Assembly (NCBI GenBank): GCA_019322735.1
Contig: JAHWIG010000001.1
Coordinates: 1 to 53,618 of the forward strand
Length of the DNA stretch: 53,618 nucleotides
Reading direction: 5' to 3'
Origin: Candidatus Woesearchaeota archaeon
GTDB taxonomy: Archaea > Nanobdellota > Nanobdellia > Woesearchaeales > BS150m-G63
In this document: in pieces, positions 1 to 7,962 of the stretch
Layout of the letters: every line of letters begins with the position of its first letter
How positions within the stretch are numbered: position 1 is the stretch's first letter
Notes under the pieces: generated by a model
What the model saw: the letters and a program-made list of their open reading frames with translations, nothing else
Told to the model about the DNA's origin: nothing
The model's database searches: none
Made by a program: the position numbers and the translations under genes

Positions 1-2816
1 ATATCGGCTTTATATTATACCGCCCAGGAACAAACACCACTTTAGCAGAATTTGATACAAGTGAAGGAAACTACAACATAACAGATGGCTCAATCCATGA
101 AAGAAATTATGATATTGAAATAAGTGCATTATCCCATACCATCTTCCTAATTAATGTTGAACTAAATGAAGAAATAGATGATATAATCGATTTATATGAA
201 ATAAGAAAAGATGATATGGAAATACCAGATTCTATTGATTTAATTGGACTTGCAATTAACTCAAGTATAACTAAACCAGTAAAAATCACAATAAATTATG
301 AATCTGAGATGGGAAGAATAACTGAAGAAGATGATATAAGGATGTTCAGATGTAGTGATTGGGATTTCACAGCAAAGAATTGTCAATCAAGTTGGGCATT
401 ATTAGGAGATTACACAGTTTATGAAACATTAGATATAATCTCTGCAAGATCAGATAGTTTCTCAGCTTATGCTGCAGGAGAATATGATGAACCAACAACT
501 GGGGAGGGTGAAGGAGAAGGTGGTGGAGGTGGTAGCGGTTCAGGAATTCCAAGAAGTTTACTAGAACAATTGACACAATCAATAATAAAAATACCTGGCC
601 TAGAAACAGATACAAGAGAAATAAGAGAATCATTATCGCCAGGAGAAAGCAAATTGGTAACAATTAAGCTAAAGAATACACTAAACCAAGAACAAAAATT
701 AAATTTAACATTATCAAGAAATTTGATGAAATTCATACAATTCAATCATGAAGTAACCCTAGAATCAAACAAAGAAGAAACAATTAATTTGAACATATTC
801 ATTCCAGAAGATACAATTTTAGATATATATACTGGAATGTTAAGAATCAACAACGGAGCAGAACTGACTATTCCAGTAATCCTTGACATAAAGAAAAAAC
901 CATTATTAGAACAACCAACACAATTACTTGAGATTAAAATAGAACCATTGAGAAGAAGTATTGGGCCAGGAGAAATCCTTGAATTCCAAGTAATCCTAAA
1001 TAACTTCAACCCAGAAGTCTCATTTAATGTATCAATATTCTTTGAGTTGGTTAATCCAAAAACCAATAATATAATCATAAGGCGGGAAGAGGTATTGACA
1101 TTACACAACATCCTCAACATAATGAGGAAGATACCAATACCTGCTGAATTAAGAAGGGGAGATTACATAATAAAGGCAACAACACATTATCAGAGCGGAA
1201 ATCAACAGGCAACAACATTTGCAATAGCACATATAAGGGTAAGCAAGCCGTTCATGGAAATAATGGTCTTTGGCATATACCTATGGCAGATACTGGCAGG
1301 AATAATTGTAAGTGGACTTTTCATAACCGGGGGAGTAACCTACAGAAAGAGAGCAAGAGCCAGAAAGCGCTATAAATCACTGGTAAATTTCAAATACTTG
1401 CCTAAGAGAACAGACCGCTCAATAAATCTTGGCAGAATAGCAGAAACAAGAAAAGATGCCTACCTTGATATGGATCAGCTAAAGATGCACACACTGATAG
1501 CAGGAGCTACAGGATCAGGAAAGACAATTGCAGCACAGGTAATCGCAGAAGAAGCATTAAACAAAAATGCAGCTGTTATAGTATTTGATCCAACTGCTCA
1601 ATGGTCTGGATTCCTAAGGAAATGCACAGATGAAGAGATGCTAAACCAATATTCAAAATACGGCATGAAAAAATCACAATCTAAATCATTCAAGGGAAAT
1701 ATCTACACAATAACAGATCCAAAAGAGATTATAAACATAAAAGAGATAATGAATCCTGGACAGATAACAATCTTCTCAATGCACAAATTACATACATCAA
1801 GCATTGATACAGTTGTTGCCTCAACAATACAGCAGATATTTGACGCAAACTTAGAAGAATCAAGACCATTAAAATTAATCCTGGTATATGATGAGGTACA
1901 CAGATTATTGACCAAATTCGGTGGAACAGGGCAAGGTATATTGCAACTAGAAAGGGCATGCAGAGAATTCAGGAAATGGGGCATTGGTTTAGTATTAATC
2001 TCACAGATGCTTGGAGATTTCGTGGAGAATATACATGCAAACATTGCTACAGAGATTCAGATGAAGACAAAACATCTTGGAGATCTTGAGAGAATAAAGA
2101 AGAAAGGTGGAAAGAATATAATTAGCATATTAAATGAAGCAGCAATAGGTATTGGTATGCTAATAAACTCGCAGTACAATAGGGGTCTTCCTTACTTCAT
2201 CTCATTCAGACCAATCCTTCATAATACAGCAAGATTATCTGACCAAGAACTGGAATTATACCACAATTACAACAAAGAGATAGATAATATCAAATACCAA
2301 ATAGAACAATTGAAAGAATTAAAGCAGGATATCTTTGACATTGAATTAGAATTAAAACTAGCATTAGACAAGATGCAGCAAGGCAAATTTAAGATAACAG
2401 ATATCTACATTGAATCATTAAAACCAAAACTGGCGATTTACTGGAAAAAACTGAAAAGAAAACCAAAAGAAAGAAAATATAAGATAATCAAAGAAGAAAA
2501 CATCAAAAGAGGAATCATCACAGCAAAACAGCTACGCGAACACCACCTAAAGAAAGAAAAAGGTATGCACAAGACAATAGACAAATATATTGAGGGAGGA
2601 TATACAACAGAGCAAATAAGAGCAAGTTTATTGCGGGCAAATTATCCAATAGCAGACGTATCAAGGATATTGTCAACAAAAAGAGATAAAATAACTACAT
2701 ACATAATAGTTGCATTAAAAAAGAAAATTCCCATAAAAGCGATAAAACAACAACTACTAAAAGCAGGATTTAACGAAAAAGTAATAAATGATAAAATAAT
2801 TAAGACAAATAAGTAA
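1..2816 (+). CDS. Membrane-anchored HerA/DUF87-type P-loop ATPase (5-prime partial)
   Basis: The reading frame is open from base 3, so the true start lies before the window; the first ATG at 216 is internal. In order: an outside part with a Gly/Glu/Ser linker (about nt 505-545) and two Ig-like beta regions (about nt 600-890 and 920-1240), one membrane segment (about nt 1255-1335), then a basic stretch and a cytoplasmic ATPase. The Walker A motif is GATGSGKT (about nt 1504-1527) and the Walker B-like strand is LILVYDE. This fits the HerA/VirB4/FtsK-like motor superfamily. The C terminus carries two helical modules of the form IxxxLLxAxY/F. The downstream coiled-coil gene starts one base after the stop and ends with the same module, so the two products probably work together. 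The substrate (DNA or protein) cannot be told from sequence. Confidence 0.85.
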   Translation, partial: IGFILYRPGTNTTLAEFDTSEGNYNITDGSIHERNYDIEISALSHTIFLINVELNEEIDDIIDLYEIRKDDMEIPDSIDLIGLAINSSITKPVKITINYESEMGRITEEDDIRMFRCSDWDFTAKNCQSSWALLGDYTVYETLDIISARSDSFSAYAAGEYDEPTTGEGEGEGGGGGSGSGIPRSLLEQLTQSIIKIPGLETDTREIRESLSPGESKLVTIKLKNTLNQEQKLNLTLSRNLMKFIQFNHEVTLESNKEETINLNIFIPEDTILDIYTGMLRINNGAELTIPVILDIKKKPLLEQPTQLLEIKIEPLRRSIGPGEILEFQVILNNFNPEVSFNVSIFFELVNPKTNNIIIRREEVLTLHNILNIMRKIPIPAELRRGDYIIKATTHYQSGNQQATTFAIAHIRVSKPFMEIMVFGIYLWQILAGIIVSGLFITGGVTYRKRARARKRYKSLVNFKYLPKRTDRSINLGRIAETRKDAYLDMDQLKMHTLIAGATGSGKTIAAQVIAEEALNKNAAVIVFDPTAQWSGFLRKCTDEEMLNQYSKYGMKKSQSKSFKGNIYTITDPKEIINIKEIMNPGQITIFSMHKLHTSSIDTVVASTIQQIFDANLEESRPLKLILVYDEVHRLLTKFGGTGQGILQLERACREFRKWGIGLVLISQMLGDFVENIHANIATEIQMKTKHLGDLERIKKKGGKNIISILNEAAIGIGMLINSQYNRGLPYFISFRPILHNTARLSDQELELYHNYNKEIDNIKYQIEQLKELKQDIFDIELELKLALDKMQQGKFKITDIYIESLKPKLAIYWKKLKRKPKERKYKIIKEENIKRGIITAKQLREHHLKKEKGMHKTIDKYIEGGYTTEQIRASLLRANYPIADVSRILSTKRDKITTYIIVALKKKIPIKAIKQQLLKAGFNEKVINDKIIKTNK

Positions 2817-2817
2817 G

Positions 2818-3867
2818 ATGTTTTGGAAAAAAGAGGTGAAAAAGGAAAATCCAGACTTAGCTGAATCTCTATTGCCTTCTTTAGATAGATTCACAGCAAA
2901 GATAGACAAGATCAATGCAACAGTAGACTTCTTAATGGAAAGCAAAAAAGTAGATATAGAGAAATTCACCAGGATAAATGAAACAATAGGAGAGCTAAGG
3001 GGTGTAATAGCAGAAAGAGAAAAACAAGTTCAAGAGTTAGAAGCAGAAGCGACAAAAGCATCTGAACTTGTTAAAGCTGTCCAGCCAGAAAAGCTCCTTT
3101 TAAAAGTAGAAAAAGAGGATATAAAAATAGAAACAGTCAAGGCAAAGGTAGAAAATCAGGAAAAAATATCCAAAGAAATAATTAAAGATATAAAAGAGAT
3201 AAATGTGCTAATAAAATCATTCAAAGGGACAGAGCAAGTAGTCAAATTAAATCAAGAGGTGAAAGAAGATATCATCATAGCAAAAAAAGTACTGGCAAAT
3301 GTAGATATCAATGCTTCAAAAGTTGAGAAATTATTTGTAGACTTCAATAAAGAATACCTTGAACTAAAAAGTGTGAAAGGAGAGGCAGAAAAGATAAAAA
3401 TCCTCTTTATAACTCTAAAAAAAGAACTAGATACAATAAAGATAAATATCTCTGGGCTTGGTAAAATACAGGACATAATGAACATGGAAAAGATAAAAAT
3501 GCAACAGAAAAGTGATGTGGCAAGAATAATATCAGAAAAGGATGAATTGAAAAAAATGGTTGGAGAAGTTAAAGGGACATTAGAAGAATCAAGAAAAATT
3601 GAAAAAACCACAAAATCAAACAAAGAACGAATTGAGCGTCTGGCAAAAGAATCCCAGCAACGCCACATAATCTTCCAAGATTTATTTCTTCAATTCCAAA
3701 AAGAGTATGAAGAAATGAAGAAAAAAGAAACACAAAAAGAAATAGACTTAACAAATCTAAAAGAGTATATCAGAGAAAGCTTAATAAATAAAGTAAGAAA
3801 ATCAGAGATACGAAGAGAACTATTAACGAGGGGTTGGCCACACGACGTTATTAAAGAGTATCTATAG
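2818..3867 (+). CDS. Long coiled-coil protein, partner of the upstream ATPase
   Basis: 349 residues. The start ATG follows the upstream stop by one base, so the genes are translationally linked. There is no signal peptide or membrane segment. Most of the chain is Lys/Glu-rich heptad coiled coil with hydrophobic spacing. The last 35 residues form a helical module (IRRELLTRGW followed by IKEYL) that resembles the C-terminal modules of the ATPase encoded just before it. I do not recognise a named family. Inference: a cytoplasmic adaptor or tether for the HerA-like motor. Confidence 0.8.
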   Translation: MFWKKEVKKENPDLAESLLPSLDRFTAKIDKINATVDFLMESKKVDIEKFTRINETIGELRGVIAEREKQVQELEAEATKASELVKAVQPEKLLLKVEKEDIKIETVKAKVENQEKISKEIIKDIKEINVLIKSFKGTEQVVKLNQEVKEDIIIAKKVLANVDINASKVEKLFVDFNKEYLELKSVKGEAEKIKILFITLKKELDTIKINISGLGKIQDIMNMEKIKMQQKSDVARIISEKDELKKMVGEVKGTLEESRKIEKTTKSNKERIERLAKESQQRHIIFQDLFLQFQKEYEEMKKKETQKEIDLTNLKEYIRESLINKVRKSEIRRELLTRGWPHDVIKEYL

Positions 3868-3902
3868 AAGAATTTTTATACATAATAGATTTAATTGACA
3901 AA

Positions 3903-4307
3903 ATGGGCATTTCAAAAAAACATAAGAATAGAGTAATACAGCATAAGATACCCCGGTCAAAATTAAGCTTTGGCCAGAAATCTGCTGACTTTCTTTCTCA
4001 ATGGGGCGGTTCATGGCCATTCATTGGTACTTTAACATTATTATTGGTTACCTGGATGGGAATGAATACCTATCTTGTCATCTTTAAAAGCTGGGATCCC
4101 TATCCATTTATCCTATTAAACTTATTCTTATCCTGTTTAGCTACATTCCAAGCACCAGTAATCTTAATGAGCCAAAACAGATCTGCTGAAAGAGATAGAA
4201 TAAGGGCAGAATATGATTATCTTATTAACAGAAAAGCAGAAAGAGAAATAGAAGACATCCAAAAAGACCTTGAAGAAATAAAAAAACTCATTATAAAAAA
4301 AGGGTAG
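3903..4307 (+). CDS. DUF1003 family membrane protein
   Basis: 134 residues. Two hydrophobic segments (about residues 42-62 and 70-90) are separated by the short loop IFKSWDPYPF and followed by NRSAERDR and a charged coiled-coil tail, which is the usual DUF1003 pattern. The molecular function of the family is not known. A TATA-like TTTTTATA at 3873-3880 ends 22 nt before the ATG, so the transcript is probably leaderless and separate from the HerA-like pair. Confidence 0.85.
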   Translation: MGISKKHKNRVIQHKIPRSKLSFGQKSADFLSQWGGSWPFIGTLTLLLVTWMGMNTYLVIFKSWDPYPFILLNLFLSCLATFQAPVILMSQNRSAERDRIRAEYDYLINRKAEREIEDIQKDLEEIKKLIIKKG

Positions 4308-4345
4308 AAACCTTTTTAAATCCACTAATTCTTTAGAAATCCAGC

Positions 4346-4463
4346 GGGAGGATAGCCAAGTGGTCTAAGGCGATCGGTTGCAAAATTGGTATTATGACTG
4401 CTTTTTAGTGGAATAATATATGTAGATACCGATTATTCGGGGGTTCAAATCCCTCTCCTCCCT
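4346..4463 (+). tRNA. tRNA-Cys (GCA) with a 44-nt intron at 37/38
   Basis: Acceptor GGGAGGA (4346-4352) pairs with TCCTCCC (4456-4462); the discriminator is T (U73), a cysteine identity base. D stem GCC/GGC, anticodon stem ATCGG (4373-4377)/CCGAT (4429-4433), T arm with loop TTCAAAT. The spliced loop is TTGCAAA, anticodon GCA. The intron is 4384-4427. Bulge-helix-bulge: central helix TTGC (4378-4381)/GTAG (4422-4425) with 3-nt bulges at 4382-4384 and 4426-4428, cut at the canonical positions; the intron body pairs TATTAT/ATAATA. CCA is not encoded. A TATA-like CTTTTTAAAT lies at 4312-4321. Confidence 0.95.
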
Positions 4464-4504
4464 CTTTATTTTATTTCTAGAACTAATTATTTTAAATGAA
4501 AAGA

Positions 4505-5614
4505 TTATGGAAGTCCTTCAACCCACATATCTTCTGTAGAGTGGGATATAATAACTCCATCATAATCATTAATAGAATCCTGAATGGTATTGCCCTCACC
4601 TTCATTAAACCCATAAGTTAATATTTCATTAGTATAACTTCTTAATCTTACTTGTTCTATAATTCCAACAAATCCTTCTTCAATAGTATTTGTTGATGCA
4701 CTGAGTGTTGAAGAACGACTTCCAATATAAATATCTTCATTATCAAAATCTATTGTACCTGCTATATTTGACCAAGTTTCCATATCTGTTTGTTGACTTT
4801 CCCAATCAGTAATAGTAAGAATCATATCATCTCCAGTATATTCCCATTTCACAAAATAAACTACATCATCTTGTATACTAAAAACAGAATCATACCATAT
4901 TCCACGCCACCAAGAAAGTGTATTATCTGACCGTTTAATGGCTGTTTCAAAAGACCCTTCTGAATTCCAACTCCAAGAGGAAAGAGAAACTATTCGTGGG
5001 TAACCCATAGAAGTGGAGAAATTTCCTGTCTTTTTTATGAAATAAGTAAGTATAAACGGGTCTCCAGAGGGGTGCTGGATTTTATTAGATAGAACTGAAT
5101 GCACCATATTGGATCCATCAAATAATAATGCAAAATTATTACTACAACTTCCATCATCTACTATCGCCAACTCATCATAATTTGAAGCGCCTTCATCAGT
5201 ACATCCACAAGCTTCTGGAAAACTAGTACATAAAGTTGATATTTGAATAGAACTGGCCAAATTTTCTTGACAACTTGTTAATTCATTTTTAGTTGTTTGC
5301 CAGGCATCTGCACAATCGGTTAAATAACCATTGATTTCAGTTAATTCGGATGAACACACCGTTAACTCAGTATTAGTTTCTGACCAAGCATTTGCACAAT
5401 CTGTTAAATAACCATTACAGGTTGTTAAATCATTATTACATGTTTCAAATTTAGAAAAACAATCCACATTTCTTTCATTTTTAAGAAGTGTAGCCTGTCC
5501 AGATAATTCACCCCCCCCTATTTTTACAATTCCAGAATTGAATAAAACAAATAAACCAACTATAGACACAATTGCAATAATTCCGTATGAAAACTCTTTT
5601 TCTATCTTAATCAC
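4505..5614 (-). CDS. Anchored surface protein: pilin-like N terminus, Cys-pair repeats, LamG-like domain
   Basis: I choose the GTG at 5614 as start rather than the ATG at 5668, because the peptide VIKIEKE and the DNA around it match the starts of the genes at 15858 and 40892. After this anchor and one hydrophobic segment come Cys-spaced repeats (NGYLTDCA and related units), a GCTDE...NYD...DDGSC unit common in secreted proteins of marine bacteria, and a C-terminal concanavalin/LamG-like jelly roll (DNEDIYIGS, GFNEGEGNTIQDS). Likely exported and displayed on the cell. Its ligand is unknown. It lies between tRNA-Cys and cysS, on the other strand. Confidence 0.8.
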   Translation of the reverse strand: MIKIEKEFSYGIIAIVSIVGLFVLFNSGIVKIGGGELSGQATLLKNERNVDCFSKFETCNNDLTTCNGYLTDCANAWSETNTELTVCSSELTEINGYLTDCADAWQTTKNELTSCQENLASSIQISTLCTSFPEACGCTDEGASNYDELAIVDDGSCSNNFALLFDGSNMVHSVLSNKIQHPSGDPFILTYFIKKTGNFSTSMGYPRIVSLSSWSWNSEGSFETAIKRSDNTLSWWRGIWYDSVFSIQDDVVYFVKWEYTGDDMILTITDWESQQTDMETWSNIAGTIDFDNEDIYIGSRSSTLSASTNTIEEGFVGIIEQVRLRSYTNEILTYGFNEGEGNTIQDSINDYDGVIISHSTEDMWVEGLP

Positions 5615-5616
5615 CT
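5594..5616 (-). promoter_or_regulatory. Conserved GGTGATTAAGATAG start block, copy 1
   Basis: The bases around the GTG start read GGTGATTAAGATAGAAAAAG. The same bases occur at the starts at 15858 and 40892. GGTGAT is also complementary to the AUCACC part of the archaeal 16S 3-prime end, so it may serve as a Shine-Dalgarno site as well as hold the start codon. Confidence 0.6.
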
Positions 5617-5698
5617 TTTTTATTAATTTATTATTCTCACTTATAAATATCTTTCGTTTTAATAACATTTAAATATTCAAAAACTTCTTCAAGAATAT

Positions 5699-7042
5699 AT
5701 GATAAAGACATTCAACACATTAACAAAAAAAAAGGAAGATATAAAAAAGAAAAAACTAAATCTATTTGTTTGCGGCCCAACAGTTTATGATTATTCTCAC
5801 ATAGGTCATGCTAAAACATATACACAGTTTGATTTTATAGTAAAATATCTCAGATACAGGAAATATGATGTTTTCTACTTGCAAAATATAACAGATATAG
5901 ATGACAAGATAATAAAGAGGGCAAAAGAACAAAAAACCACACCAAAATTACTAGCAAAGAAATTTGAAAACATATACTATGAAGATATGAAATCATTACA
6001 TAACAATGCTGTAACCAAATATGCGAGAGCAACAGATTATATTCCTCAAATAATTTCTCAAATTAAAACGTTAATCAAAAAAGATTATGCATACAAACTA
6101 AAAGATGGATATTACTTCAATATAAAAAAATTCAAAGATTATGGAAAATTATCAGGAAGGACTGTTTTAGAAGCAGAAGACGCAGTAACAAGGATAGACA
6201 ATAACATCAACAAGAAAAACAAAGGAGATTTCTGTCTATGGAGATTATCAAACAATAGACCATATTGGGAGACTGAACTTGGTAATGGAAGACCAGGATG
6301 GCATATTGAGGATACTGCAATAACAGAAAAACAATTTGGCCCACAGTATGACATACATGGGGGTGCATTAGATTTGATCTTTCCGCATCATGAAGCAGAA
6401 ATAGCTCAAATGGAATCCTCATCAGGAAAAAAACCATTTGTCAAATACTGGCTACATACAGGATTCCTGAACATAAAAGGGAAAAAGATGGCAAAATCAG
6501 TAGGAAACTTCCTAACTATCAGACAAGCCTTAGAAAAATATGATTATAAAGTATTAAGATACTTATTTCTAAGCAATCATTACAAAACTCCATTAGATTT
6601 CACAGAAGATATGCTTGAACAAAGTAAAAACTCATTGGAAAGAATAAATGAACTTGCACTAAAATCAAAAGGAAAACCAAGAAGATTGAATCAAGGATAT
6701 ATAGATGGAACAAAAGCAGATTTCATTTCTCATTTAGATAATGATTTCAATACACCAAGAGCATTCTCAGTACTATTTGAGTTCATAAGGGAAGCAAACA
6801 CTAAAGAAGCAGGAAATGAAGCTTTCATATTTCTCAAAGAAATAGACAAAATCTTTGACATTCTTACATTAACACAAGACAAAAATATAAGCAAAGAGAT
6901 AAAAGAATTGATAAAAAAAAGAGAAAAAGCAAGAAAAGAAAAAAACTTTGATTTATCAGATAATATCAGATCAGATTTAAAGAAAAAAGGAATCATATTG
7001 GAAGATACAGAAAAAGGAGTCAGATGGAAAAAAGTTAATTAG
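5699..7042 (+). CDS. cysS: Cysteinyl-tRNA synthetase
   Basis: 447 residues, class I. FVCGPTVYDYSHIGHAKTY carries the first zinc ligand Cys25 and the HIGH motif at 34-37. GRPGWHIE and FPHHEAEIAQ are present, and the second signature reads KKMAKS, a KMSKS variant. The position that is the zinc-binding Cys in the E. coli enzyme (WHIEC) is Asp here (WHIED). A TATA-like TTTAAATA ends about 23 nt before the ATG. The tRNA-Cys gene is 1.2 kb upstream on the same strand. It charges tRNA-Cys with cysteine in the cytoplasm. Confidence 0.97.
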   Translation: MIKTFNTLTKKKEDIKKKKLNLFVCGPTVYDYSHIGHAKTYTQFDFIVKYLRYRKYDVFYLQNITDIDDKIIKRAKEQKTTPKLLAKKFENIYYEDMKSLHNNAVTKYARATDYIPQIISQIKTLIKKDYAYKLKDGYYFNIKKFKDYGKLSGRTVLEAEDAVTRIDNNINKKNKGDFCLWRLSNNRPYWETELGNGRPGWHIEDTAITEKQFGPQYDIHGGALDLIFPHHEAEIAQMESSSGKKPFVKYWLHTGFLNIKGKKMAKSVGNFLTIRQALEKYDYKVLRYLFLSNHYKTPLDFTEDMLEQSKNSLERINELALKSKGKPRRLNQGYIDGTKADFISHLDNDFNTPRAFSVLFEFIREANTKEAGNEAFIFLKEIDKIFDILTLTQDKNISKEIKELIKKREKARKEKNFDLSDNIRSDLKKKGIILEDTEKGVRWKKVN

Positions 7043-7257
7043 TTGTATTCCAACTTATTTTTAGATTCATCCAATAAATCATAAGCCTTATTCTCAACTT
7101 TAAAAATAACCATTTTTTCCATCATTCCACCATAATCCATCTCTTTCAATATCTTAACATCTTCAGCAACTTCACCAAGATTCTTCTTACATCTAGTGAT
7201 TAATATATCTGCTTCTTTAAATAAATCATCAAGTGATTTATTCTCTAATATGTTCAT
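7039..7257 (-). CDS. Small unknown protein, translationally coupled
   Basis: About 72 residues from the ATG at 7257 (an ATG at 7269 is also possible). The start lies inside the end of the upstream gene, whose stop is at 7238, so the two overlap in different frames. It is a helical, charged, cytoplasmic-looking chain (SLDDLFKEADILITRC at its start) with no family I recognise. Its stop overlaps the end of cysS by four bases on the opposite strand. Confidence 0.6.
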   Translation of the reverse strand: MNILENKSLDDLFKEADILITRCKKNLGEVAEDVKILKEMDYGGMMEKMVIFKVENKAYDLLDESKNKLEYN

Positions 7258-7900
7258 TTTCCCATTCATGATTAAATGGCTCAAATACGTTAAGAGAACC
7301 TGCACCATACTCCCAATTATTTATTTTTTTCTGAGTTGCAAGATCAAGATCCTGTATATATATAGTATCTCCTGGTAATGCAGAATCCATTGTAACCTCT
7401 TTAAAAGGTGCAAGTGATTTAATATCCTTATCTGTCTCTTTAGCAGAAATCAGATACTTAACTTCATCCAATGTCTTAACAAAATCACCCAAATTAGAAT
7501 CATAAACACTAAATTCCTTTAAATCTCCTTTAATTAGATTCAATTTCTTGTCTTGAATTGCAAAACGAAAAATAGTTTCTTCAAGTCCTTCTTCATTATT
7601 CCAACCATAATGATCTTTTAATTTATTTACTTCATCAAATGCTTTTTGACTCACAAGATATTTAACAGGAGGCAAACCAGAAGGTTTAATCCTCTCACTA
7701 GGTTCATAATAAACCGATTGTTCTTCTTTTTCTGGAACATTTACAGTATATTCTGATCCAATTAAAAAATCATCAATATTCTTTGGACGAGCTAACGAAC
7801 CATTTACTTCAGTTTTAACATCACCAAGAAGGTCATTTAATTGTCCTTGGATTTCTTCTCTTTCATCAAAAAAAGGTTTCCCTTTCCATCTCTTCTCCAT
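7238..7900 (-). CDS. Unknown cytoplasmic protein
   Basis: 220 residues from the ATG at 7900, chosen over the GTG at 7909 because GAGGTGG lies just upstream at Shine-Dalgarno spacing. No signal peptide or membrane segment; mixed alpha/beta composition with several Lys/Glu-rich stretches (SAKETDKDIKSLAPFKE). I recognise no motif. It is the first gene of a two-gene unit with the overlapping 72-residue ORF. Confidence 0.7.
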   Translation of the reverse strand: MEKRWKGKPFFDEREEIQGQLNDLLGDVKTEVNGSLARPKNIDDFLIGSEYTVNVPEKEEQSVYYEPSERIKPSGLPPVKYLVSQKAFDEVNKLKDHYGWNNEEGLEETIFRFAIQDKKLNLIKGDLKEFSVYDSNLGDFVKTLDEVKYLISAKETDKDIKSLAPFKEVTMDSALPGDTIYIQDLDLATQKKINNWEYGAGSLNVFEPFNHEWENEHIRE

Positions 7901-7962
7901 AGTCTCCACCTCGGAAAATATTTAATAATATAAGGTGATATATATTTTATATATTAATCTTT

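Noticed and set aside
5615..5668. Upstream ATG at 5668 for the LamG-like surface protein.
   Set aside because: The conserved GTG start block shared with two other genes favours 5614; the extra 18 codons cover the promoter region.
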